Below, one piece after another: positions 34,956 through 43,726 of a stretch of 64,000 bases of DNA; the first letter of the stretch is position 1; each line of letters opens with the position of its first letter. The notes beneath the pieces were generated by a model that worked only from the letters and a program-made list of their open reading frames with translations, was not told the origin of the DNA and did no database searches. Origin of the DNA: Chloroflexota bacterium (lineage in GTDB: Bacteria > Chloroflexota > Anaerolineae > Aggregatilineales > J027). Where the stretch lies: NCBI GenBank assembly GCA_013112715.1, contig JABFGB010000020.1, positions 61,318-125,317 on the forward strand, read 5' to 3'. A program made the position numbers and the translations under genes.

Positions 34956-35969
34956 TTGGATGACTTCAGTGGGGATATATTGATTGTTGACGATAACACA
35001 GCGAATTTGCAGACGTTATCGGCGATTTTGAAAGAACGCAAACACAAAGTTCGGGCTGTCACCACGGGGCAGATGGCGTTGATTGTGGCCCACACCGCGA
35101 CCCCTGAACTCATTTTGCTGGATGTCAATATGCCGGAAATGAACGGCTATGAGGTCTGCCAACGTTTAAAGGCCGACCCCGCGCTGCATCATATTCCGGT
35201 GGTTTTTATCAGCGCATTGGACGAAACCCTCGACAAAATCAAAGCCTTTCGTGTCGGTGGGGTAGATTACATTACCAAACCCTTCCAGATTGAAGAAGTG
35301 CTGGTGCGTGTCGAAAATCACCTCAAACTCTATCGGCTGTATCAGCAGTCCCAAGAAATGGCAGCCCTCGAAGAACGCCAGCGTATTGCCCGCGATCTAC
35401 ACGATGCGGTCAATCAGACGCTTTTTTCGGCGAGCATGATGGCGGAAACGCTACTGCTAACGGCTGATTCCGACCCCGCTAAAATCAAACCCGGCCTAGA
35501 GCGGATTCATCAGTTGACGCAGGGGGCATTGGCGGAAATGCGAACGCTCTTGTTTGAACTGCGCCCCGATGCCCTTATGAATGCGGATTTGGCGACCCTT
35601 TTGCCCTATCTGGTGGATTCAGCGATTGCACGCACAAAAGCGCATGTTGAATTTAGCTTGGATGGGGATGTTGAACTAACGCCGGAAGCCAAAGTGGTGT
35701 TTTATCGCATCGCGCAGGAAGCCCTCAACAATATCGTGAAACATGCCCATGCGTCGGAAATTGCCATTGGCATTTACCAAACGGCAACTGAAGTGGTCAT
35801 GCGAATCGCAGATGATGGCGTGGGGTTTGATGCCAGCCAACTGCCCCCCGGTCATTTTGGCTTAGGGATTATGCAGGAACGGGCACACATGATTGGAGCG
35901 ACGCTTGAAGTGGACACCGCACCTGAGCAGGGCACGACGATTGTGTTACACTGGAAACGTCAGCAATAG
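34956..35969 (+). CDS. Receiver-histidine kinase hybrid (NarX/DesK-type kinase)
   Basis: A 337-residue cytosolic protein with an N-terminal receiver domain (about 6-120; phospho-Asp in LILLDVNMPEMNG) followed by a HisKA_3 dimerisation domain with the phospho-His in ERQRIARDLHDAVNQ (about 143-158) and a HATPase domain (DDGVGFD, HFGLGIMQERA). No membrane or PAS sensor; input is likely through the receiver. The start is a TTG, as no in-frame ATG lies upstream; GAGGT is 11 nt before it. The response regulator gene follows at 17 nt. Confidence 0.9.
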   Translation: MDDFSGDILIVDDNTANLQTLSAILKERKHKVRAVTTGQMALIVAHTATPELILLDVNMPEMNGYEVCQRLKADPALHHIPVVFISALDETLDKIKAFRVGGVDYITKPFQIEEVLVRVENHLKLYRLYQQSQEMAALEERQRIARDLHDAVNQTLFSASMMAETLLLTADSDPAKIKPGLERIHQLTQGALAEMRTLLFELRPDALMNADLATLLPYLVDSAIARTKAHVEFSLDGDVELTPEAKVVFYRIAQEALNNIVKHAHASEIAIGIYQTATEVVMRIADDGVGFDASQLPPGHFGLGIMQERAHMIGATLEVDTAPEQGTTIVLHWKRQQ

Positions 35970-35986
35970 ATTAACTGGGGTAGGTT

Positions 35987-36634
35987 ATGGCAGAGAAGAG
36001 CGTCATTCGGGTGCTGATTGCAGATGACCATAATGTGGTGCGCGAAGGTATTGCGGGGTTTTTGCGGGCATTTGACGATTTCAGCTTGATCGGCGAGGCG
36101 TCCAATGGCAAAGAGGCGGTCATGCTGGTGGGGCAATTACAGCCCGATGTTGTGTTGATGGATTTGGTTATGCCAATGATGGATGGGGTCGCTGCAACGC
36201 AGGCCATTCGACAATCCTACCCCGCGACACAGGTGATAATTTTGACCAGTTTTCATGATGAGGACAGCGTTCAAAAAGGCTTGCAGGCCGGGGCCATAGG
36301 GTATTTACTGAAAAACGCCTCAATTCACGACATGGCAAATGCGATCCGCGCCGCGCATCAAGGCAAGGCCACGCTCGCCCCCGAAGCAGCACAAGCTCTT
36401 ATTAGTGCTCATATTCGCCCTCCCGCCCCAAATTTCAATCTGAAAGACCGCGAATTGGAGGTACTGGCTTTGATGGTCAAAGGCATGAATAACCCAGATA
36501 TTGCCGAACAGCTTTCATTGAGCCGATCCACCATCAAATTTTATGTCAGTTCGATTTTGTCCAAGCTAAATGTTGAAACTCGTACCGAGGCGGTAGCGAT
36601 TGCGATTGAGCAGGGGTTAGTCTCCCGCGAATGA
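35987..36634 (+). CDS. NarL/LuxR-type response regulator
   Basis: A 215-residue regulator: receiver domain (about 6-125; phospho-Asp in DVVLMDLVMPMMDG) and a LuxR-type helix-turn-helix (about 148-210; LKDRELEVLALMVKGMNNPDIAEQL). It is the cognate partner of the HisKA_3 kinase upstream by position and type. The target genes are not known; the downstream partner-switching genes are candidates. Confidence 0.92.
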   Translation: MAEKSVIRVLIADDHNVVREGIAGFLRAFDDFSLIGEASNGKEAVMLVGQLQPDVVLMDLVMPMMDGVAATQAIRQSYPATQVIILTSFHDEDSVQKGLQAGAIGYLLKNASIHDMANAIRAAHQGKATLAPEAAQALISAHIRPPAPNFNLKDRELEVLALMVKGMNNPDIAEQLSLSRSTIKFYVSSILSKLNVETRTEAVAIAIEQGLVSRE

Positions 36635-36698
36635 CGAATGCTGGTGGAGCGAATTGGGCTATAATTTCCTAAAGGCCGATAGGTATTGGAGTGGAGTA

Positions 36699-37127
36699 TT
36701 GCAGGTGACGGGTAAACGTTCCCGACAGTGGCAGGCCGATTTGACATCTCTTGCTGAAATTCGAGAGTTTGTTGAGGGTTGTGCTAAAACGTTGGGTGCG
36801 AACGAAAGCCAGACTTCCGACGTCTTATTAGCGGTCAACGAAGCCGTGACCAATTCGATCTTGCATGGTTATGGCGGCTTTGGGCCAGTCCGGATTGAGG
36901 TTGATCGTGACAAGGGGCAGTTGTGTGTCTGTGTGGCCGATCAAGCACCGCCCTTTGACCCGACGCAGCATATCACGCCGGACATCAATCGCCCCCTCGA
37001 TGAATGCGGCCTAGGTGGGATGGGCATTCATATGATGCGTACCCTAACCGATGATATGGTGTATCATGCTCCAACTGAGGGGGGAAACGAACTCACACTT
37101 AAAAAGAATTTATCAGAGGATGTGTAA
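36699..37127 (+). CDS. RsbW/SpoIIAB-like ATP-binding protein
   Basis: A GHKL ATPase of about 142 residues of the anti-sigma factor/serine kinase family, with the N-box LLAVNEAVTNSILHGYGG, G1 VADQAPPFDP and G2 GLGGMGIHMMRTL. Such proteins phosphorylate a STAS-domain partner and may bind a sigma factor. The next gene is that STAS protein. Start uncertain: TTG 36699 has GGAG 7 nt upstream; GTG 36705 and TTG 36654 are alternatives. Confidence 0.85.
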   Translation: MQVTGKRSRQWQADLTSLAEIREFVEGCAKTLGANESQTSDVLLAVNEAVTNSILHGYGGFGPVRIEVDRDKGQLCVCVADQAPPFDPTQHITPDINRPLDECGLGGMGIHMMRTLTDDMVYHAPTEGGNELTLKKNLSEDV

Positions 37128-37188
37128 GACTTTTAAAGAAAGGAACAAAACCCTAGACACCTTGCTGGTAGTCATGGGGGAAATCATT

Positions 37189-37599
37189 ATGGAAATTACG
37201 GTAAGTCAAGCGTCAGGCCGTGTGTCTGTGACCATTATTGCGCTGAGTGGGGCATTGGATGGCTCGAATTATGAAGAATTGATTGCCACTGGACGCGCCG
37301 CCCATGCCGCCGGAGCTAAAGCGATTCTGCTGGATATTGCCGGACTCACCTTTATGAGCAGCGCGGGATTGGTGGCTTTACATAATTTGTATGCCATTTT
37401 GAAAGATGAGGTTGAACCTGATCCTGAAGCGGGATGGGCCACCCTCAAAACAGTGGGGAATGCGGGTCAGACAGGCAGCCAGCCGTTTGTGAAGTTATTG
37501 AACCCGCAGCCAGCGGTGATGCGCACTTTGGAAATTACCGGGATGCACAACTTCTTTGAAGTGCATACGGACCGGGAAACTGCCCTTCAATCATTTTAA
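37189..37599 (+). CDS. STAS-domain protein (anti-anti-sigma type)
   Basis: A 136-residue STAS protein, starting MEITVSQASGRV, with the phospho-acceptor region AGLTFMSSAGLVAL (Ser-Ser pair). It carries an insert near residues 70-90 (DEVEPDPEAGWATLKTVGNAG) that is longer than in SpoIIAA. It should be the substrate and partner of the preceding kinase. The ATG at 37189 has GGGGGA upstream and is preferred to one at 37174. Its 3' end overlaps the converging peptidase gene by 9 nt. Confidence 0.85.
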   Translation: MEITVSQASGRVSVTIIALSGALDGSNYEELIATGRAAHAAGAKAILLDIAGLTFMSSAGLVALHNLYAILKDEVEPDPEAGWATLKTVGNAGQTGSQPFVKLLNPQPAVMRTLEITGMHNFFEVHTDRETALQSF

Positions 37600-38562
37600 C
37601 GACTGCTGAAAATCTGCGCCGATGGGTAAACCCGCCAGCGGAGTTGCCATCTGTACACCACGACGAATGGCCTGTGCAGTAACTTCGGCTGCATACGCCC
37701 CAATCAAACTGACATTGGCTACACCAGCACTACCCGTTGCCAATGCAAAAATAGTATCACCATCCATCAAGGTATGGGCAGGGCGAACGGCACGGGCCAC
37801 GCCATCTTGGGCCATCTGTGCGACTTTGTTGGTTTCTTCTTTGGTCAATTGGGCAGTGGTCGCTACCACCCCGACGATGGTGTTGGTGCTTGGGGCGGGA
37901 TTGGTAACGGTGCGTAGGGCGTTCAAGCTACCCGCGAAGGATTTTCCTTCTGGCGGCTGACGTACCCCGGCGAGGATTTGACCTTTTTCATCTACTACAT
38001 CGCCGACAGCATTGACGACCATCAAGGCTGCGATACGGATACCATTATCGAGTTCAATGGCGGCTGTGCCCATGCCCGATTTACAAGCGAATTCTATCCC
38101 ATACATCCCACCAACTCTTGCACCTGTACCAGCGCCAATACCTCCTTCGGCCACGGGGTCTGTAGTAGCTTGCGTACAAGCGGCATAGCCCATTGAGGCA
38201 TCAGGGCGAATGGCTGGGTTGCCAACATCGAGGTCAAAAATAATGGCAGCGGGGACAATAGGGACAACCCCTACCCGTACATCGAAACCGATACCATGTT
38301 CTTCCAGATAACGCATGATCCCGGCAGAAGCATTGAGTCCATAGGCGCTACCCCCGGCTAATAAAACGGCGTGGACATGCTGGACTAGGTGCATGGGGCG
38401 CAAAAGGTCAGTTTCACGAGTTCCCGGTGCGCCGCCACGCTGGTCAATGCCACCTACTGTATTGGGGGGACACAAAATCACGGTGCAACCAGTAGGCCCG
38501 TCCAGATTTTGGGCATGACCCACTCGCAGACCTTGAATGGCTGTGAGGGTTTGATTTTCCAC
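37591..38562 (-). CDS. P1 family peptidase (DmpA/NylC-like, self-processing)
   Basis: A 323-residue member of the DmpA/BapA/NylC family of N-terminal nucleophile hydrolases. Family signatures are GLRVGHAQNLDGPTGCTVIL, GGIDQRGGAPGTRETDLL, LLAGGSAYGLNASAGIM and DGDTIFAL. The expected self-cleavage site is the Asn-Thr in PSTNTIVGVVA (about residue 237), which places Thr as nucleophile, as in NylC. Substrates may be D-amino acid or beta-amino peptides or amides. The GTG at 38562 has GGGAG 8 nt upstream. Confidence 0.85.
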   Translation of the reverse strand: MENQTLTAIQGLRVGHAQNLDGPTGCTVILCPPNTVGGIDQRGGAPGTRETDLLRPMHLVQHVHAVLLAGGSAYGLNASAGIMRYLEEHGIGFDVRVGVVPIVPAAIIFDLDVGNPAIRPDASMGYAACTQATTDPVAEGGIGAGTGARVGGMYGIEFACKSGMGTAAIELDNGIRIAALMVVNAVGDVVDEKGQILAGVRQPPEGKSFAGSLNALRTVTNPAPSTNTIVGVVATTAQLTKEETNKVAQMAQDGVARAVRPAHTLMDGDTIFALATGSAGVANVSLIGAYAAEVTAQAIRRGVQMATPLAGLPIGADFQQSLK

Positions 38563-38619
38563 TGATCTTGCTCCCACTAACAAGCAGGGCGCTGGTGTCT
38601 GCGCCCTTCACTGACAAGC

Positions 38620-39603
38620 CTAGCGCCGCAAACTTAAGCCTAAACGACGACCCGGCCCATCAATGTGCAAGATTCTGGCTTTGACCGTTTGGCCTTCACG
38701 CACCACATTAAAGGGATGCAAAAAGTGACCCTCGGCCAGTTCGGAAATATGCACCAATCCTTCGAGGCCATTTTCGATGCAGACAAAGGCCCCAAAATCT
38801 ACTACATGGGTAATGATCCCTTCGACCTCGCTGCCGACTTGGTAACGTTTTTCGACGGTTTCCCATGGATCCGGTTGGAGGCGTTTGACGCTGAGGGCGA
38901 TGCGGCCTTCGGTGGGTACAACATCGAGTACATGGACTTTGATGGTTTGTCCACGTTCCAGAATGTCGGCAGGATGGCCCACGCGACCCCAACTCAGTTC
39001 ACTGATGTGAATCAGCCCCTCGAGGCCACCGAGATCCACAAATGCACCAAAATGGCATAAATTGGTGACGATGCCCTGACAAACATCGCCGGTTTTGAGG
39101 TTCTGTAAAACTTGGTCACGTGCCCCGACATTGGCTTGTGCGGCACGTTCCGAAAGAATGAGGCGGCTTTGTACGCGATCTAATTCAATAATGCGTAAGC
39201 GGAGTGTCTTGCCCAAATAACTCATGAGGGCCTGACGGCGCGTATTGGGGGATTCATGATCTGAGGGGAATTCGACAAGCTGACTGGCCGGAACAAACCC
39301 ACGTAGGCTTGCCCATTCGACGAGTATACCCCCCCGGTTGTAGCCGATCGCTGCTAATTCAACCACCGTATCCGAACGAAATACTTGTTCAACTTGTTCC
39401 CAATCGGCGGATCCGCCCGAACCACTCCCCTCTTCATCAAACTTTGAAGCAAAATCATCTTTGGCTGAATACCCTTTACCATTCGTACCGTTTTGAGGTA
39501 TTCCCCCTATCGCAGTATCAGCCTCAGCCAGCAACGCCGTCCAATAACTTTCATCTGGCGGCGGCGCGGGGGCCGTATCGTAGCGACGTACCTCCGTAGA
39601 CAT
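38620..39603 (-). CDS. S1-domain RNA-binding protein (ribosomal protein S1-like)
   Basis: A 327-residue protein with an acidic/Gly-rich N-terminus (about 1-75) and three S1 domains: a divergent one (about 85-150, RGGILVEWASLRGFVPASQL) and two canonical ones (about 175-245, TGDVCQGIVTNLCHFGAFVD; about 255-325, GSEVEGIITHVVDFGAFV). This is shorter than the four-to-six-domain S1 of Proteobacteria and close to that of Chloroflexota and Firmicutes. It should bind mRNA at the ribosome. The ATG at 39603 follows GGAAGG. Confidence 0.88.
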   Translation of the reverse strand: MSTEVRRYDTAPAPPPDESYWTALLAEADTAIGGIPQNGTNGKGYSAKDDFASKFDEEGSGSGGSADWEQVEQVFRSDTVVELAAIGYNRGGILVEWASLRGFVPASQLVEFPSDHESPNTRRQALMSYLGKTLRLRIIELDRVQSRLILSERAAQANVGARDQVLQNLKTGDVCQGIVTNLCHFGAFVDLGGLEGLIHISELSWGRVGHPADILERGQTIKVHVLDVVPTEGRIALSVKRLQPDPWETVEKRYQVGSEVEGIITHVVDFGAFVCIENGLEGLVHISELAEGHFLHPFNVVREGQTVKARILHIDGPGRRLGLSLRR

Positions 39604-39751
39604 AAGACCTTCCTTGTAACCCAACTCAAAGCAAATGCGCGTTGCTTATCTCAATCAGACTCCGAATTAGTATGAAATTCCGCAAACTGTGAATTATAAG
39701 AGCCACGCATGGCATAGTCAACCGTAGTGCATTCGTCATGGCCCTCCTCAA

Positions 39752-39780
39752 TAAAACTAGAGGCAGAGTGATTCTGCCTC
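39752..39780 (-). terminator. Intrinsic terminator of the lipoprotein gene
   Basis: GAGGCAGA (39760-39767) and TCTGCCTC (39773-39780) form a perfect 8-bp stem, 5-nt loop, followed on the minus strand by TAGTTTTATT. It lies 9 nt after the stop at 39790. Confidence 0.75.
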
Positions 39781-39789
39781 GTGAACCAC

Positions 39790-41259
39790 TTATTGCAAGA
39801 CTTGCAGTTGGAAATAGTAGGTGACGGTCATATCCGGCCACACAATTTCCACCGCGAGGATATAGGAACCAGCGGCTACCCCCAGATTAAAAAGCACCAC
39901 GTTATCGCCTACGCGCGTCTCAGAGGCGATTGGCTGGAGGGTGTCGCGGCTCAGGTAATTGATCTCAATGCTGGTTGGGCGTGAACCCTCGATCCGAATA
40001 TTGGCAGCGGCATTACGGGCGGCCCGAATCGAAGTGGCGGTTGACCCGGTAGCGCTAAAGGGTTGTTTGACGCACACCAATTCATTGGAGGCGTTGCGGC
40101 GACAATAATCGTACCCGACGGGCTGATAATTGCGTCCCGATACCTTTAATGCCGCAGCGGGTGGGGCGTCTACCTCAAACACCGAGGTATTGGTAGGGCT
40201 GACACCCAGTGTTGGGGTGGCGGTTGGTGTTGAGGTGGCAGTTGGTGGGACAGGCGTCGTCGGAGAAGGCGTTGGAGTCGAAGTGTTGGTCGGCGGGGCG
40301 ACGACTTCCGTCACTTCCTCTGTCGGTATAGCCGTAGGAACCTCAGTAGCGACCTCGGTGGCTGCTTCAGTGGCAACCGGAGTGATGACAATGGGAGAGA
40401 TTGGCGTGGCAGGTTCAGTGGCCTCCTCCGTCGCAGTAGCAGCCTCTTCGGTGCTGACAGGTTCGGTAGCGACCTCGGTAGGTTCGGCGGTTGGCTCAAT
40501 CACTTCTTCGGTTGCCTCGGGCGTTTCGGTTTCATCACCGCCACCTGTCCCGGTATCCTCGGTGGCCTGCGGTGTGGCCTCAGTCGCCTCCGGAGTTGCT
40601 TCCACCGTAGCGATTTCGGTACTTTCGGCAGTGGCTTCTGGCGTGCTTTCAACTGTGGCTTCGGGTGTCGTCACTTCGGTTGCCACTTCGGTCACCTCAG
40701 CAGTGACTTCAGGCGTTGCGGCGGGTGTCACGGCTTCCGTCGGTTCTGGGGTGACATTGCCAGCCACTGCCTGACCGACATCTACGGCGAACACATTACT
40801 GACCGTCGCGCTTGAGCCTTCAATATCGGCATAATAGGCGGTGACATCCAACAAATAGCGTCCACTGGGCAGGGCCAGTACAAATTCGGTGCTCTGGGCT
40901 GGATCAATCTGCATGGTAAACAGCGGGTTTCCGGCGGCATCCGTCTCACGCGACGTAATCACCACCTGATTGGGCAGGGCCACGCCTTCAGGATTGGCAA
41001 TCGCCACTGTCACCGCCTGCCCACCTTGCACCGCTAAGGTCGTTGATGGACTGTCGGCGTTACTGGTAAATTCGCAGCTAACGTTATTTTCGCCTTTGGG
41101 CCAGCAGGCAACGGTGCGCAAACCCGCATCACTTTGTTCGCCTGCCTGCAAGCTGAGATTAGGCTGGTTGGGTGCGGAAAAATCCTCCCCACCGCCACAG
41201 GCCGCCAGTATAAATGTAAACAAAAGAAGGGCTAAGGGTAGCAGATATTTTCGGTTCAT
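39790..41259 (-). CDS. Lipoprotein with long Thr/Glu/Pro repeat linker
   Basis: A 489-residue lipoprotein: signal sequence with lipobox FILAACGGG (Cys near 20), a beta-sandwich-like domain (about 35-170), a low-complexity region of alternating Glu/Thr/Ala/Pro/Val (about 175-360, many TEVATE and TPEAT units) and a second beta-rich domain at the C-terminus (about 370-489). The linker should hold the outer domain away from the membrane. No enzyme motif is seen. The repeats make the antisense strand open for 200 codons, which is an artefact. Confidence 0.75.
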   Translation of the reverse strand: MNRKYLLPLALLLFTFILAACGGGEDFSAPNQPNLSLQAGEQSDAGLRTVACWPKGENNVSCEFTSNADSPSTTLAVQGGQAVTVAIANPEGVALPNQVVITSRETDAAGNPLFTMQIDPAQSTEFVLALPSGRYLLDVTAYYADIEGSSATVSNVFAVDVGQAVAGNVTPEPTEAVTPAATPEVTAEVTEVATEVTTPEATVESTPEATAESTEIATVEATPEATEATPQATEDTGTGGGDETETPEATEEVIEPTAEPTEVATEPVSTEEAATATEEATEPATPISPIVITPVATEAATEVATEVPTAIPTEEVTEVVAPPTNTSTPTPSPTTPVPPTATSTPTATPTLGVSPTNTSVFEVDAPPAAALKVSGRNYQPVGYDYCRRNASNELVCVKQPFSATGSTATSIRAARNAAANIRIEGSRPTSIEINYLSRDTLQPIASETRVGDNVVLFNLGVAAGSYILAVEIVWPDMTVTYYFQLQVLQ

Positions 41260-41339
41260 CAAGAATTTTGGCGTCCGATGGGGTTGGATTAAATAAAAAG
41301 GCTGCATCGGGCGCTTGGCTCCTTTCTTTTGAAGTGCGT

Positions 41340-41873
41340 TTAACTGTACCATGCAGGTCGCAGAAATGGCGCAAGGGCCATCCTGATAAGTGCCTCATAT
41401 GCTTCTTGACGCGAACTTAGGCCGTTGGTCAAAATTCCAATCGCGCCCTCGGCTTGTTTGGTGTTGTGCTGGCCCGTCAGTTGATCCATCGCCATGCCGA
41501 GTTCGATGCCATTGCGGACGAGGTTGGCAACGGTATCGGGCAGGCGGATACAAGAACTGCCCCCCACGCCAATCCGACCGTCCAAATCAACGATGGCGCA
41601 CCACGCACAGGTCATCATACCAAACTCGGTTTCTTGAACGCCCCCCTCAAGGCCAATGCCCATATCGGCATGGACGGCTTGCATGGCGGCTTGGGCGCGA
41701 TTAACCGCCCCTAGTCGGGTTTCTTCATCGCCGATGGGCATATCACGTACATTGGATTCCACCGAAATCGGTATGAACTCAGCCTGTGGATAGAGGGCTG
41801 ACAGGACACGCTGGCTTGCGTTACACTTAACCGGATTAGTTGACCCAATAGCGATACGCGCAATATACATCAT
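41340..41873 (-). CDS. Inosine/xanthosine triphosphatase (YjjX/DUF84 family)
   Basis: A 177-residue protein starting MMYIARIAIGSTNPVKCNA, the DUF84/YjjX N-terminal motif, with IGLEGGVQ and GGSSCIRLP in the middle and HNTKQAEGAIGILTNG near the end. The family hydrolyses non-canonical purine NTPs (ITP, XTP), cleaning the nucleotide pool. The ATG at 41873 is chosen because upstream ATGs add non-family residues. Diverges from RqcH. Confidence 0.85.
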   Translation of the reverse strand: MMYIARIAIGSTNPVKCNASQRVLSALYPQAEFIPISVESNVRDMPIGDEETRLGAVNRAQAAMQAVHADMGIGLEGGVQETEFGMMTCAWCAIVDLDGRIGVGGSSCIRLPDTVANLVRNGIELGMAMDQLTGQHNTKQAEGAIGILTNGLSSRQEAYEALIRMALAPFLRPAWYS

Positions 41874-42001
41874 TCGCCCGACAGACATTAAAATTAAATT
41901 ATACAATTGTCGGGCATTGTAGCATCACGTTAAAGAAAACACCAATTATCTGAATTAACCGATTTTGTCCATTTGTTACTCGTTATGAAGCAGGGTTGTT
42001 G

Positions 42002-43723
42002 ATGACGATTGATACATTCACTACTGCCGCACTCGCCGACGAATTTAACGAACTGTTGGTGGGTGGGCGTGTGCAAGATACGGTGCAGCTTGACCATGAT
42101 ACGTTTGGGTTGGAAATTTACATTAACCGCGAGCGGCGTTATTTGCTGTTGTGTGCCGAAACCACCGCCCCGCGTGCGTTGATTACGCCGGAAAAACTGC
42201 GGCGCGGGGTGATGTCGCCGTCTACAATGGGCTTACTCATTCGCAATCGCTTGGAAGGTATGAAACTGATTGCGGTACGCCAACCCGCATGGGAACGGGT
42301 GCTGATTTTTGATTTTCTAGATGAGGGCGGCGAAGTCCAGTTGATTCTGGAAATGATTGAGCGGCGGGCGAATTTGCTCTTGGTCGAAAATGACATTATT
42401 TCAGACTGTGTGCGTCGCGTCGGGGCGGACGAAAATCGCTATCGAGTCAGTTTGCCCAAACATCCGTATGTGCCGCCGCCGCCGATGGAAGGCAAGACCC
42501 ATCCGGCTGATCTTAATCCCAAAGTGCTGAATACGTTACTGATGCGTGAACCTGATCAAAAAGCATGGTCGGTTCTGGTCAAAAACGTGTATGGATTTAG
42601 CCCCTTCCTTGCCAAAGAAGCGATTTTCCGCGCCTATGGTCGGGTGGATGTGCGTGCCTCGGAGGTCAATCCGTATGGGTTGGACGCGGCGCTAGGATCG
42701 TTTTTGCGCTCCCTGCTGCGGAACGAATGGCAGCCGGGGGTGGCGGTTGGTGAGGGTGGGCAAGTTTTGGGGGTGGCGGCCTACCCCCTAACGCATCTCG
42801 GTGAATGGGAAGCCATGCCGACCATCAGTGAAGCCCTCAGTTCGTATTACGGGCGATTGGAAGGCGGGGCAGTTTATGAGGCGGCACGTGAACCCATTCG
42901 GCTGCAAATCCAGAATGCCCAAAAGAAGTTGGAACGCAAGTTGGGGTCGCTGAAAAAATCACTGGTGGAAAGGGCCGATGTTGAACATTTGCGGATGGCA
43001 GGCGAACTATTGTTGGCGTATCAATATAACATCCAGAAGGGGCAGACTTTATTTGAGGCCGAATATGAAGTAGACACCCCCCCACTGAAAATCAAACTCG
43101 ATCCGGAGTTGTCGGCGCTGGATAATGCCAAAGCCTATTTTGAGAAATATGAAAAGGCCAAACGGGGACGCCAGCAAGTGCCGGAATACATTGCACAGGT
43201 GGAACATGAGATTGAATTCCTTGACCAGTTGGCAACTGACCTAGATTTGGCAGAAAACTGGCAGGATATTGGGGAAGTGCAAGAGACCCTGATGAAAAAA
43301 GGGTTCTGGCAGGGCAAAAAAGTCCAGCATCCCAAAGGCGGTCAGTCCGGCCCACTGCGCTATGTCACACCCGACGGCTTTGTGATCTGGATTGGGCGGA
43401 ATGCGCGGCAAAATGAAGATGTGACCTTCAAAAAAGGCGAAGATGTGGATATTTGGATGCACGCACGCGGCGTTGCGGGGTCGCATGTCGTCGTCAAAAC
43501 GAATGGGCGAAAAGTGCCACAGGCGGTTTTGGAGCAGGCCGCCCGATTTGCTGCGTATTACAGTAAACTCCGCAGCGAAGAAAAAGTGGACATCATCACG
43601 GCGGAGCGTCGACAAGTCCGCAAATTAAAGGGTGGGCATCCCGGTCAGGTGTTGGTGCGCGAAGAATTGGGCAATCTGCGGGTTAAGCCGATGGCGGTGC
43701 CGGAGAAAAGTAAGGATGGGTAG
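42002..43723 (+). CDS. rqcH: RqcH/NFACT protein (ribosome quality control)
   Basis: A 573-residue Rqc2/NEMF homologue. NFACT-N (about 1-210), two helix-hairpin-helix and coiled-coil segments (about 180-400, including KAKRGRQQVPEYIAQVEHEI) and NFACT-R (DUF814, about 445-570, YVTPDGFVIWIGRNARQNE, DIWMHARGVAGSHVVV). RqcH binds split 50S subunits with peptidyl-tRNA and adds C-terminal alanine tails. At the position of the catalytic Asp-Arg pair (D97-R98 in B. subtilis) this protein has Glu98-Arg99 (AWERVLIF), a conservative change. Confidence 0.9.
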   Translation: MTIDTFTTAALADEFNELLVGGRVQDTVQLDHDTFGLEIYINRERRYLLLCAETTAPRALITPEKLRRGVMSPSTMGLLIRNRLEGMKLIAVRQPAWERVLIFDFLDEGGEVQLILEMIERRANLLLVENDIISDCVRRVGADENRYRVSLPKHPYVPPPPMEGKTHPADLNPKVLNTLLMREPDQKAWSVLVKNVYGFSPFLAKEAIFRAYGRVDVRASEVNPYGLDAALGSFLRSLLRNEWQPGVAVGEGGQVLGVAAYPLTHLGEWEAMPTISEALSSYYGRLEGGAVYEAAREPIRLQIQNAQKKLERKLGSLKKSLVERADVEHLRMAGELLLAYQYNIQKGQTLFEAEYEVDTPPLKIKLDPELSALDNAKAYFEKYEKAKRGRQQVPEYIAQVEHEIEFLDQLATDLDLAENWQDIGEVQETLMKKGFWQGKKVQHPKGGQSGPLRYVTPDGFVIWIGRNARQNEDVTFKKGEDVDIWMHARGVAGSHVVVKTNGRKVPQAVLEQAARFAAYYSKLRSEEKVDIITAERRQVRKLKGGHPGQVLVREELGNLRVKPMAVPEKSKDG

Positions 43724-43726
43724 AGA

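Noticed and set aside
40130..40774. 214-codon Val/Ser/Gly-rich open frame on the plus strand
   Set aside because: Mirror image of the Thr/Glu/Ala repeat linker of the lipoprotein gene; low complexity only.
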